Assembly: GCA_021234155.1 (NCBI GenBank)
Contig: JAJEKV010000060.1
Span: 1,638,988-1,702,987, forward strand
DNA from: Isoetes taiwanensis
Lineage: Eukaryota > Streptophyta > Lycopodiopsida > Isoetales > Isoetaceae
Length of the DNA stretch: 64,000 nt
Direction of reading: 5' to 3'
Of this stretch, positions 48,542 through 59,265 are shown one piece after another (the first letter of the stretch is position 1; each line of letters starts with the position of its first letter). The translations under genes and the position numbers were made by a program. Under the pieces are notes generated by a model. The model had not been told where the DNA came from, ran no database searches, and saw only the letters and a list, made by a program, of their open reading frames with translations.

Positions 48542-49391
48542 TTAATGCTCAGAGCTTTCCTCAAGCATCTTGGCTATGGTTTTCTCTGGTGCGCTGAATG
48601 ATGGAAGAATAATGTTGTGTTCCCTTGAACCATGATGCCTTCTATGCACTGATACAGGCACACTGTTCTCTCTTGGAATTGAATGCTCACCTCTCTTCTT
48701 AGCACTGGCCACAATTCTTTCCTTCCAGATCCGTCCATCCTGAATTAAACTAGAGTTATGGCTTGAAGAGTTCATATATATGAAGAAAATGCTGCTCTTT
48801 TAAAGGAGATATGCATCTCTTATAACTAAAATAGCATGGAACCCACTCTGTAAAATATCTGTCATTAAAAAACTGGCAATATAGTGTGGCAATACAGAAC
48901 TACATGTCTGTTGGACTTAAAAAGAACTAAATGCGGTTATATAAGTAGTGGAAAATCTGCAGAAGTTAGTAAAACTACAGAACTCTCATGCACAGAACTA
49001 AGCTTTTGACAAAAACTAGAGATCTTATAAAAACAGACCAGAACAAATTCCAACCAAACAAGGCAATATATTAGATCACTAAAAGCATTTTACTCACATG
49101 AACAATGCAGGGCTCTGGTAGAGGGCATCTAACTGGCTTATCCTTGTCTGGTGGCTCCAAAGGATGGTCCACAGGTTGAAATGATTCCCTCTCGTTTCTG
49201 CTATCAGAAGATTCCCTCACAATGCTGATTACTACATCCTGCAGTTATAATAAAAAGTTAAACATCAAGATACAATCTTCCCAAGCAGATCACAAAAACT
49301 GGAAGCCTACCGAGGAATTTTGCAACAGCGGCTCTGGATCTGACCACTGGTGTGCTAATCCGACGGCAAAACGAGAAAAGATTCCGACCAT
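48542..49391 (-). CDS. Small conserved plant protein of unknown function, three exons, 139 aa
   Basis: Exons on the minus strand: 49391-49311 (27 codons from ATG, MVGIFSRFAVGLAHQWSD), 49238-49098 (47 codons) and 48739-48542 (65 codons plus TAA). Introns of 72 and 358 bp have canonical ends (GTAGGC...CTGCAG; GTGAGT...ATTCAG), both in phase 0. The joined protein carries PVDHPLEPPDKDKPVRCPLP, then EPCIVH and DGRIWKER, and near its end IILPSFSAPEKTIAKMLEE. I recognise this layout from a widespread uncharacterised plant family with MVGIFSRF at the N-terminus and a CPLPEP...DGRIWKER core. It is charged, with no signal peptide or membrane helix. The conserved motifs, clean splice sites and absence of stops support a working gene. 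Function unknown. Confidence 0.85.
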
Positions 49392-50416
49392 TGCTTAGTT
49401 TCAAAAAGGACCCAGCACTAGAAGCGAAAGCCAACCCAGATTGGAGAATTTTAGGGCAGGAATGTTGGATATACTAGATTAATTCGTTAGACTGACCGGA
49501 CTAGAGGTGTGTATATAGATTATAAGAAGAATATTTTAAGCGTATGATCCAAGAAAGCAAGCAGAGTCGGTGAAAAAGTGGAAGAAAACAATACTTTGGG
49601 GCAGAAATTGTACACTAGAAAAGCAGAAAGATGGACAGAATTGTACAGTGAAAAAGAAAAAGCATCACTGACATTTGTTAAGCTACTACTACCTTATTTA
49701 GTGGGTCGCAACATGGGAAACAAGCGATCTGAATCTTTGTTCGATGCTTCCCTATACTCTGCAAAAGAGAATCAACAGGGCATTTATCAGCATTTTAGTC
49801 CTCTGACTACCTAAACATATACATCATCTTTAATCATAGAATAGAGCACAGCATTTTAGCCGGTGGGCAAAGACAAGCATAGCATTAAACTAATGCAAAA
49901 AACTGGGTCCACATCTTAATCATCTGAATCAGGCGACTCTTTCAGAAATCAAACATGATTTCGAGTACTTGGTCTATTTCTTTTTGCAAGCTTTAGAAGA
50001 AAGAAAAGTCGAACTATTTCCCCTTGTAATCTTTAACAAGAAGGAAAAGGTATACCGAATCCATAGCTAAACGAAAGAAAAGGACTCGATTCAAAGGAAA
50101 AATGGCTTAACAAAGCTTAAAATACGGGGTTGAAGATGAACAGATTTACCGGCAATTGGACAGTTTCGATCGATTTGCCTCCTTATCGACATGCCAAAAT
50201 TGCGATCGATAGATGCTGATTGATCAACAAGACTTCAAGAATAAAAAGCGTGGGAACTGCGGCCGTTACGCGTCCAACGTTGACATAAATCTGGGCCGTT
50301 GTAGTCTCGTGCTAAAAGCCAAATAGCCTTTGATTAATTTCCACTTTTGGAGATGGAACAAATTAACTAAACCAAAAGGATGACAAATAACCATATTTAT
50401 AAGGATGACAAAAGAT
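49392..50416 (-). promoter_or_regulatory. Upstream region of the three-exon gene, possible 5' UTR intron
   Basis: On the minus strand a stretch near 50280-50151 (containing cgatcgaaactgtccaattg) is followed by gtaaat at 50150 and would suit a non-coding first exon, with the intron ending close to the ATG at 49391. This is inferred from position and a donor-like site only. The plus-strand frame at 49578-49814 in the same stretch is lysine/leucine-rich and probably fortuitous. Confidence 0.35.
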
Positions 50417-50937
50417 CATATATGAGTAGAATGCAATGAGGTAGAGTAAGATTCTTTAACCGGCAGGCTTTCTAATCCAAGAAATCCCTGCCGTTGATTC
50501 AAGCTCTGTGATAGAGCATAACAGGCAGCAGCATGAGCCTGGGAGCCTCGGATGCATTTTTGAGCCCAAGATTTAGCCTCGGATGCTGATAATCCAGGCT
50601 GGGAACTTATAACCTAGGTATGGGCGATGTCGAGCCTGCAATAAGCGATCTGGCCTAGGTATGGGCGATGCCGAGCCTGCAATAAACGATCCGGGGAGCT
50701 GATAATGCAGCTGTCGGTGCAGCTTCAGATGAGGCAGCTTGCCTGCCGGTCCGGGCTCGCCTGTTTATTTGCCATAACAGGCTCGCAAGGAAAATTAACC
50801 CCCTCTTAACGTGCACGAAGACCAATAGGCCATGCGATCTTTTTGTGATGATATATGAGTAGAATGCAATGAGGTAGAATAAGATTCTTTAACGTGCACG
50901 AAGACCAATAGGCCATGGGATCTTTTTGTGATGATAA
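50417..50937. repeat. Cluster of local duplications (41-bp and 83-bp units)
   Basis: cctaggtatgggcgatg..gagcctgcaataa is repeated in tandem at 50613-50653 and 50654-50694. A separate unit beginning aacgtgcacgaagacc occurs at 50808 and 50891. The string atatatgagtagaatgcaat, followed by gaggtaga, occurs at about 50417 and 50851. The pieces are interleaved, as left by repeated slippage or by a compound satellite. No coding content. Confidence 0.8.
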
Positions 50938-52138
50938 GCAATACCTCGACTCAGTTTCAAACGTAAACGTTAGCTACACATGCTCTAGTCGCATTTTAAT
51001 CGCGTTCTTTGTGCCACATGGCACTTGTTCAAGCTTGAAATAGTGAATTCTTACTTGTTTTTTGTCTTTTATTGCACATCTGTCGACGACTCTAATGTTT
51101 AGCTTGGATTCTGTCGGCTGGCACAAGGTGTAAATGTTTTTTGCGTAAATAGGAATATCGGCTAAATCAAACTCTTCTAACGTGGAAGCCAGTTAGGTGT
51201 CAATTCTTTGCCGCATCTCAGAAATCTACAATAGTGGTTAACAATGGTGTTATGGTGTTATGGGGAGCTGGCACAACAACAAATGGTAGACCATTATCTC
51301 TTCTTCCACAGCGTCATGGACAGGGGTCAAATTTAGTGGCCCACCCAACTTGGAAAAATGCCACCCTCCGTTTGATGTTATTGACAAAATTGTTTTTACC
51401 CATCGAAATTTTTTTAGGATGGCTGGATTTTTCGAGGTGAACCCCATTTTTTTTTTGAATCGTGGTCATCGATAAAGATCCTTGGCAAAACAGTTAAATG
51501 CGGGAATGGCTTGCCCATTTTGATTCCAAGATTAGGAATGGCTAGCCCACCTACAAGAATGCCATTTTGACGTCTATGAGGCCTATAAAAATAGAACGTT
51601 AAATAAATGGTGATTTACATTCTAGACCAGTCACGTGACAGGGTCTTATTGGATAAGAAAGGATTAACTGATTTTTATGTTAAGCAAACCTGCATTTAGG
51701 CATGATTTTAGCCGTGAATATTTTCAAACGTCACAATATACAACTTTAAAACCATTCAATTTCTATTTCTATTCTACAATTTGAAGACAATGATAAATTT
51801 TATTGTGATTTTATTGGTTTATTCGCCGTCAACACATAGCAAAGGTTATCACAAAGCTATTTGGCTTTAGCACGAGACTTGAACTAGAACGTTGGATCAC
51901 GCGTAAAAACAGTGAAGTGGAGACCAAAATTAAGATATATATTTTTATATTTTATATATTGATGGAGGTATATTACTAGAAGAAAGATTCTTCTACACAT
52001 GATTTTTCTTTGGCGTAGACTGGAGCTTAGTAAAAAGGTATTGCGTGTGGTCCAAAGCACATGTATAGGAATTTTTTATCACACGTAAAGGTTTCGCGGG
52101 TTTGGTGGTTGGGGGAGGGGGGTCGCTTTCAGTTTGAT
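50938..52138. other. Intergenic, no gene seen
   Basis: Short overlapping frames on both strands near 51234-51447 only. AT-rich with tat runs around 51930-51965. Confidence 0.35.
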
Positions 52139-52630
52139 CCACTTCTAAAAGCATCTTCATTGCTTTTGTTGAAGCTTTAAACTGTGTGACTACTAATATA
52201 GGAAGGATTAACCACATCCCACATGATATACACAGCAGCCATCTCTGTAAATCTTTTGCAAGAATTTCACCAGTCAAATATATAGAAATCTATCTATGCA
52301 AGGCAAGGTTTTCTCTGATGGGGGAAAGGGGGGAGGGGGGCAAAAACTTTGACCCATGGTTCATGCTGCTGCATGGATGATTTAATCTGCTTCAAAAAGC
52401 ATCTTGATCACTTTTGCCCATCTCTTTCATGTCAATTTGATAAGAAACTTGGGGCAAAATGAAGCCGAGTTTAGTTTTTAAACTGTGTGATCGCTTACTG
52501 GTCGATATGGGAAGGATTAACCACATCCCACATGATATATACAACAGACATCTCTGTAAATCTTTTGCAAGAATTTTACCAATCAAATATATAGAAATCT
52601 ATCTATGCAAGGCAAGGTTTTCACAAATCA
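52139..52630. repeat. Direct duplication, about 305-bp spacing
   Basis: A block with ggaaggattaaccacatccc, acatctctgtaaatcttttgc and atagaaatctatctatgcaa occurs at about 52176-52312 and again at about 52479-52622. Identity is high over some 135 bp, with weaker similarity of the preceding gcttc..aaaagcatctt. The minus-strand frame keeps ILAKDLQR and ISCGMWLILPI in both copies. This may be coding conservation, or just a recent duplication. Confidence 0.85.
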
Positions 52631-52689
52631 AGTTCAGTATTCCTTCCAGAAAAGCAACGCATTCCTGGCATGGAAATGCACGTGCAATA

Positions 52690-54320
52690 GCTAGATGATC
52701 ACCTTCAGCTAGCACAATTTGAGAGGCAGCAGGATAGGTCAGCGATGGCCAATCTCCGGGCTTCTCTAGGCATGATGGCAGCCAGGATAGACACTCTATC
52801 ACAAGACCAGGGGAGCTTTGCGCATGAGATTAAAGCGACTCTGTCACAGCTCCAGGATGACAGCCATGATTCAATGGAACGCCGTATATCTACTCTGGGA
52901 TGTGGTAAAACCAGACACATGTCCAGGTTAACCACTGTTATGTCCAAGCTTACCACACTTTTGTCCGAGCTAACTAAAGTTTTTTGGCCGGGATAACCAC
53001 GCAGTGAACTGAGCCTGGGACTGTGTTTTGGCATGCTGATCTTTGAATAGAGCTTGCAATCAGCTTCTTGAGCGGTTTAATCTGGTCCAAACACCATTGG
53101 AATCGCTTGCCAACCCCTAAAAACCTCATTCTATCAAGAGAGCAGATGATTTGAGCACGGATCAAGAAAGATCAATGAAAAAACATGCAAAACCCGTTGT
53201 CTTTTGAGCTTGAAACTGAGCAACAGTGGTTAACCCAGACATGTGTCCGGGTTAACCACATCTCGGAGTAGACTTACGGCCATCCTGATTGAATGAGCTA
53301 TCCACACAACCACCACAGAAAGTCAACCGCAGTATCAACGTCTTCTGACACTACAGGATCGGATCACAACTATGGAAATGGTCAAATCTACTGGGGATGC
53401 AAGAGTGAGGGGCTGGAATAAATCTCCTTCAATTGGGGTCATGATATGTAGGAGCTGCATGAGACAATTGCTTTGTAAGGTAAGGGACTTCATGCTGACA
53501 CCCATGAGCAGCTGCACCATTACATCCGTAGAATTGAAAAGGCAAGGGGTATCATAACAAGAGATATACTCTCATCTCCAAGCTTTGAAGATTGATATGT
53601 CCCACATAGCTACTGCCCATGTCAAGTTGTCAGACACAAGCCCGACAAGATAGACACCTGTTGCACTGCAAAGGCACGCCAAAAGGACTCCCTGCACCCG
53701 ACAATATAGATAGCAGACCAACTCGAATCAAGCAATGACAGGACCTCAAGGATGCCCAGCAACAAGTATGTTGCTACATCCACTTGTTGCACGGAGGATA
53801 TTGCGAAGCTACTAAGGAAGCAGCAAGAACAGAAATGCATGGGTCACAATGTGGTCCTTCAAGACCTTCCCGAGGAAGCAAGGGAGTACCTCAGTGGAAA
53901 GATACAAACAATGGTCTTGCTCATGTGCAAATTACCAGGGCATCCCGGCGTGCAGTGCCCTAACCAGCCACATACTATAAAACTCACAGTGGCAGATGCA
54001 ATTGGAAAAGGTGCCATACTCTGTCAAGGGCGAAATTGGAAGACACCTCCTTGTATGCGGATTATGACCTTACCTCTCTACAACAAGAGTCACTCGACAT
54101 GAACTTGTTTAAAGAAATACCGCCGGTGCCATTGCATTGGTTCAAGAAAAAGTACGGATTTTTTGCCCGCCCAACTCTACTATGGCAGATGTTGTATAGA
54201 CATCCACAAATGGATCACCACTGCAAATGCCACGCTACAACTCCTCAAGCAAGTGCTTCTATAGCTCTTGATGCAAAGCGCTGCTACTACTACTGCTACA
54301 ATTACTCGGGTTGTTAATGC
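52690..54320 (+). other. Protein-like but unassigned region, possible gag-like transposon relic
   Basis: Plus frame 52745-52996 is a helical, coiled-coil-like run (LRASLGMMAARIDTLSQDQG, then EIKATLSQLQDDSHDSMERR) that would suit a retroelement gag or a transposon accessory protein. HEQLHHYIRRIEKARGIITR (about 53505-53565) and frames around 53752-54102 (EDIAKLLRKQQEQK, DLPEEAREYLSGK) follow, with stops between. The motif gacacatgtcc..ggttaaccac recurs at about 52913 and 53238. From 54270 the sequence becomes GCT/TGC-rich with a Cys/Tyr-rich frame. No diagnostic catalytic motif is seen. Confidence 0.3.
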
Positions 54321-55319
54321 TGTTGCAAACCCTCGGGGTGCTGCTTCTGCTGCTGCTACTTTTCCTACAATCCCTCAGGGTTCTAGTTTGTTGTTGTTGC
54401 TCATGTGACCCTTCTGGGTGCTACTGCGGCCAATGCAATTGCAAATGCCACCACTTGTAAATAAGAAAAGTGCAAGGGGGTCGTCTTCTAAAATTGTAGG
54501 GTCTTCCCATGGCAGAATGGGAATAGCTTGAACTTCATAGCCAGGGAAATGGATATCATTTTTCTTATGGAAATATGGGAGCACGCTGTTGTATGATAGT
54601 AGACATGCCAGGCTATTAATACTATTCGTTATGCATACATGGGAAAGCAGGAACATGGCGATATAGCCTATTGCTATAAGAATGCATTGATACCTTCAGT
54701 TTCTCTGCATAAAATAAACATCCATAATCGTTCCACGTGGATATGGGTACAGAACCAGTGGGAAACTCCAATCCCTTTCTACGGCCACATGTTACTATTA
54801 CATGTAGATTCCAACTTCTATCATAGGCACTCCCATATGGACATATTGGATTCATATGCCAATCTATATGACTAGAAAATTGCCAATCCATGTGATTGTA
54901 GATGAATAATGTAAAAGAGAAGAACTTGGATAGTGGTCAAAATAAGTTATCTTGTGTCTGACTCCAAGGTATTGTAATATTCTTTTGGAAAAAATCACTT
55001 TTGAGCAAGTGTTCTTGCATAAATTGCCGAAAACGTATCATACACATATTCTGGATTTTTAGATTTAAAGGTTTAGGATAAGTACAAATTTAGAAAGCAT
55101 GATCATTCGCATCACTTCGACACTCATATACTCTGCAGTTAAATCTTCATTGAGACCTAAAAACTTACACATTGAAGAGGTAGAACATGGATATTCATAA
55201 GAGATCCATTGTTTAGCTCTAGTGGGAATGTGGTGAGTTAAGAAACAATTGTATCTCGTAGGAGCTCCTTGTAGACAATACATGGAATGAATCTCCTCTT
55301 GTTTTTGAGTAATGCTCCT
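54321..55319. other. Non-coding; trinucleotide-biased start, then AT-rich
   Basis: 54330-54430 continues the ctgctgctgct / ttgttgttg bias with the recurring string ccctc(a/g)gggt. After 54470 nothing is recognised. Confidence 0.3.
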
Positions 55320-56330
55320 TGTCTTATTGATGCTAGTTGACCAAGTCAAAGCCCATTGTCTAATCTCCACATCATTTTGGAACATCTTATAAGAATTACT
55401 ATTTTAACAATTTTATTTATTTTAGTCTTGATGTCCAGTCCACTAGTCAACACCCATTTGTTAAATCTCCATGACATTGTAGAACATTGAGCACAAGTTA
55501 CTGTTTTTAACAACTCCTATTTCATGTGAGTTGATCAATCAACTTCCATTAGCTAACCTTTGCAGCATTCTGGAACATCTGACAAAAGTTACTAATTTTA
55601 GCAACTTTTTCTTCTAAGTTGAGGTGTTTGTTCATGCTAGTTGACCACTCAACATCCTTTAGCTAACCTTCACAACATTCTAAAACATATGATAAAGGTT
55701 ATTATTTCTAGCAAATTTTTAGTCAACACACACTAGTGAGTGTCCACAACATTGTGGAACATCTGGCAAAAGTTATTATTTTTTACAACTCCTATTTTAG
55801 GCTTGAGGTGCTTGATAATGCTAGTTGACCAATCAGCCCTCATCAGTTAACCTCCCTCAACATTCTAAAACATCTGACATAAATTATTATTTTATCAACT
55901 GTGATGCTTGTTCATGCTAGTTGATCACTCTTAATACCCATTAGCTAACCTCCATGACATTCTGAAACATTTAGCAAAAGTTACTATTTTCAACAACAGA
56001 TTATTCGATTGAGTGATAAGAGTTTTAATTTTTGTCTCATAACTGGATTAAGTTTGCATCTCTCTAAGGAGCATCCTTGAAAAAAAAAAGGGCACCAAAA
56101 TTCGATACGAATTCTGGGATACAATATCAACTAGCAGGTGGCTGTCCAATGTATTATTTAGGCGTTAGGTGTTTGTTCATGCTTGTCGACTAGCCAATGC
56201 TCAATTCATGGCATTTTAAAACATCCGACAAAAGTTACTTTTCTTATCAACTTTTTATGAGGCGCTCACCAGTCAATGCTCATTTGCTAACCTTTGCAAT
56301 AGTCTAGAACATCTAGAAAGAGAAAAATTT
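55320..56330. repeat. Degenerate tandem array, unit about 75-112 bp
   Basis: A motif set recurs in the order 'agttgaccactcaac', 'attagctaacct', 'caacattctg', 'aacatctgacaaaagttac'. The last element starts at 55381, 55483, 55574, 55684, 55758, 55869, 55966, 56220 and 56308. Spacing varies between 74 and 112 bp, with an interruption at about 56000-56150. The copies are strongly diverged, suggesting an old minisatellite or satellite remnant rather than genes. Confidence 0.8.
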
Positions 56331-56789
56331 CTCGAGAACTTTATATTTACACCCAGCTAGCGATGGCAGATTTTCCCATCCCTCTCTCCAAGTTTGAATA
56401 TTAGATCATGGATCGATGGGGCCCAAATCAATATAAACTGAGCCATAGAGCGTAGATGAAACATATAGCAAAATCTCCATTTCCCAAATCAATGTAATCG
56501 ATGATCCTCCAACCAAATTCTAATGATACCTATAATAAAAGGGAGTAAAGAACACGACCATTCTCATCAGGCCACAACTATGGTATCGATAGGTATGCAC
56601 TCTAGTTATTCGCTATTTTCTCCTTCTACATTAGGCCTATACATCATCAATGTACACAAAGATAGTCCTCATCGCATAGATGCTTGCACTTCAAAAATCA
56701 CAAATCTAACATCACTCCAGATTGCTAAATTCGTATTCAGATTGATTTGCCGTACTGCCTTCACCCTATGCCCCGAAATGGAAGTTGTG

Positions 56790-56872
56790 TGTTGAAATCT
56801 TCATATCATATGCGATCTTCAAGATATTCGCATGCAATGGATATACTCATTTCTTGTTAGATCCAAAGGAGA
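56790..56872 (+). repeat. Copy of a Ty1/copia LTR start (fragment)
   Basis: Starting tgttgaaat, about 80 bp match 63701-63783 with a few substitutions (shared tcatatg.gatcttcaggatat-like text, atatactcatttcttg, agatccaaagg). On its right the gypsy relic begins abruptly, so one element cut the other. It is either a truncated 5' LTR of the copia element at 62.2-63.8 kb or a solo fragment. Confidence 0.7.
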
Positions 56873-56879
56873 AAACTAG

Positions 56880-57999
56880 TCATACCAATAAAACTTTTAA
56901 CCTGCTTCAAATTCTTAGGAGATGCTAGCTCTTTCAGGGCTTCAACCTTGTCTTGTGCTACTTGAATGCCTTGTTGGATACTTCATGTCCTAAGAGTTGT
57001 CCCTTTGATGCAAAAAGATACACCTCTTGGGATTAAGATTGACTCCAGAGCTTCTGATAAAGAGCAGATCTTTGCAAGTAATTCCACATGGTTAGTAAGA
57101 TAACAACCTGGGTGAAAGCATGCTAGAGCGTACCATCTAAAGTTCTTTTTAGGGAGTGCAAAACTACCCAAAAAAGTACCCAACACTGGGTGCTAGGAAC
57201 TTCCATAAATGTCTCAATAAACAATAAGTTTGAGAGTTGATTCATTCATTTTAGTCTCTAATAGTATTGTTATCCTCTACTACTATAGATTGACATGTTA
57301 TTGACCTTCAATTCAAAATATTTGGATTGATTTTAATGGGAAGAAAAAACAAAAAGTACCAATTTTAAAAGTACCCAGTGTAGGTACTTTTGAGGGTTCC
57401 AAAAGTGGTACACCGTAGCATGCTTTCACCCACCTAAACAAAGATCATCTAGATATACTCTGAACTTCTTAGCAGGCGTTGATTTAAAATTGACATCCAT
57501 TACTCTTTGAAAAGAGGTTGATGCATTCATCAAACCAAATGGCATCTTTTTCATGGCATATGTAACCCAAGGGGTGATGAATGAAGTAAATGGTTGATCT
57601 TCCTCCTTGATGCTGATCTGATTGAACAGTGACAAACCATCCAGAAATGAGTACATATCTTTACCTCCAACAGCATACAGATTTTCCTCCAGAATGGCAA
57701 GCCTCTCGATAATCTATACAAATCCTTAAGGCACCACCTTTTTTTTATTGAAACAATGCAAGACACCCATTCAGGGTTGATAATCTCCACAATGATTAGT
57801 TCTAGAAGTAAAGCGCATTGATTCTTCTTAACCTTTGGAAAACAGGTTTACATTCCTCTTTGAGCTTAATCTCAAATTGGCATACCTCTTCTTTGATGCC
57901 AATGAGTTTAGAATACTCCAAAGAAAACACATCTCTTTCATCAAAGAAACTAGTGATCTCTTCTTTGTTTTGAGTATCAAACAAATCTCCTATAAACAA
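56880..57999 (-). pseudogene. Gypsy reverse transcriptase, broken and interrupted by a MITE
   Basis: RT text in order: RDVFSLEYSKLIGIKEEVCQ and KLKEECKPVFQRLRRIN (57930-57800), broken pieces containing PEWVSCIVSIKK, then MYSFLDGLSLFNQISIKEED, FITPWVTYAMKKMPFGL, NASTSFQRVMD and VYLDDLCLGG (57656-57430; YLDD is the catalytic motif). After the MITE the frame resumes with NHVELLAKICS (57092) and ends with DKVEALKELASPKNLKQVKS at about 56960-56900. Two frameshifts lie at 57660-57790. Confidence 0.85.
57110..57431. mobile_element. 322-bp MITE inserted in the gypsy reverse transcriptase
   Basis: Terminal inverted repeats begin gggtgaaagcatgct at both ends (57110 onwards and, in reverse complement, 57431 backwards), about 26 bp with few mismatches. 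Matching acct at 57106-57109 and 57432-57435 could be a 4-bp target duplication. Removing the segment brings the two RT parts together. No coding capacity, and sub-terminal motifs (gtaccc) repeat inversely. The superfamily is unclear because neither the TA/TWA nor the 8-9 bp duplication pattern fits well. Confidence 0.8.
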
Positions 58000-58690
58000 G
58001 GTTCTTTGCTTACATTCTTATTGATGGTAAGTTCCTTAGTTGACTTCTTTTGTGATGCATTAATAACCAGTATAAGGCAAAGCTCTTTGATCTCATCTTC
58101 ACCAAACTCCTCTTTTGGAATAGCTCCCTCAAATAAGTGTGACATGAGAGTGTCCCTGCACAAGGCATCAACTTCCCAATTCTGCTCCCTTGGGATGTGA
58201 GTAATCTTCCAAGAGGTAAAGTTAGCAAGCACTCCCATGACTTGATTCCTCAAAGCTTCCATGTCAGTATTTTTAGCTCGATACTCACCATTAATCTATC
58301 TGCAGACTAGTTGAGAATCTCCATAATAGAATAGAATTATTATCCCTTGTGCCCTAAGGCCCCTGCACTGATGTAGCATGGGCGAGCTCCTAAAAGGGCG
58401 CTACTAGCACATCACGCTGATATATTGTAACCTTTTTTGAAGGTCTTTTTGATATATGTATAGCAGAAATGTCCATTGCCTTGTCTTCTTGGAAACGTGC
58501 AACTAAAGCTTTGTATTCTGCCATATTAGAGGATAGATTCTTCCTACTTTCGCTAGAAGTTTGTTAGAAACATTCTTGAACATGGCTGCAAATGATGCTA
58601 CATTCAATTTCTTTGAGATACCTACATCAAACCACAAAAGTCCTTCCTTACCTTGCTTGAGAGCTAGTGCACACTCTATAACCAAAGGGA
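57990..58690 (-). pseudogene. RNase H domain (RVT_3/archaeal-type) located upstream of the RT
   Basis: The acidic motifs appear in order: GLLWFDVGISKKLNVASFAA (about 58640-58580, first Asp), NMAEYKALVA (about 58525, Glu), GDSQLVC (about 58320, Asp) and ITHIPREQNWEVDALCRD (about 58205-58150, last Asp). This pattern (AEY.AL, GDS.LV, HIPRE.N..AD.L) is that of the RVT_3-type RNase H, a second domain known from Tat/Ogre-like plant elements, where it normally follows RT. Here the protease end and RNase H start share one open frame (58503-58994), so the order is original. One stop and frameshifts occur in its middle. Confidence 0.78.
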
Positions 58691-59265
58691 TTATGTCACG
58701 TTTCCTTGGTTTGGCAGTTGCTAACTTATAAGATCCCAAAGGTTCCTCTATTAGCAACTCTTTGATGAAATATATCTCTTCCTTTGAGTCATAGGAACCA
58801 TCTTGATTGTAAATTGTGGCCACTTGGGAGCCATTTGAGATAGTGCATCTCCCTTGCGACCAAACTGGCCTAGCATCAACTGTAGCCATCCATCTTCTTC
58901 CAAGCAAGAGATCATAGATATCTGCATGTTCTTCCAGATCCTCAAAAGCAATAGATATCTGCATCTTCTTCCAGATCCTCAAAACCAACGACAACCATGC
59001 CTTCAGTATTAATAGGGACCTTTGTCACAATTCCAACAGGTACTATTTTAGCATTATAAAAGGATTTCAACAAAACAACGGACCTCTTATCTATCTCAAG
59101 GCCACACTTCTTTATAACATGGTATGGCATGATATTCAAGGGAGATCCATCATCTAGCAACACATTGGAGAAAGAATACCCTCCCAAAATGGCTGAACAC
59201 ATGAATGCCCCATGATCTTCTTCATTCTGAGCCAAAATAAGGTTAGTAGCATCTGCAAAGTTCAC
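58690..59265 (-). pseudogene. Gypsy aspartic protease, frame broken by a 37-bp duplication
   Basis: AFMCSAILGGYSFSNVLLDD continues with GSPLNIMP (about 59180-59130), the D-x-G active-site region of retroelement proteases, then GIVTKVPINTEGMVVVGFED. The following YDLLLGRRWMATVDARPVW (58915-58860) is the conserved protease C-terminal flap and helix region. A tandem copy of agatatctgcat..cttccagatcctcaaaa at 58916-58952 and 58953-58989 shifts the frame between the two parts. Confidence 0.75.

Noticed and set aside
55320-56330. CRISPR-like array
   Set aside because: Repeats are degenerate, irregularly spaced and in a plant nuclear context; no direct repeats with unique spacers.
57835-58200. 121-codon plus frame with hydrophobic segments
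   Set aside because: Antisense to the gypsy RNase H/RT coding text.
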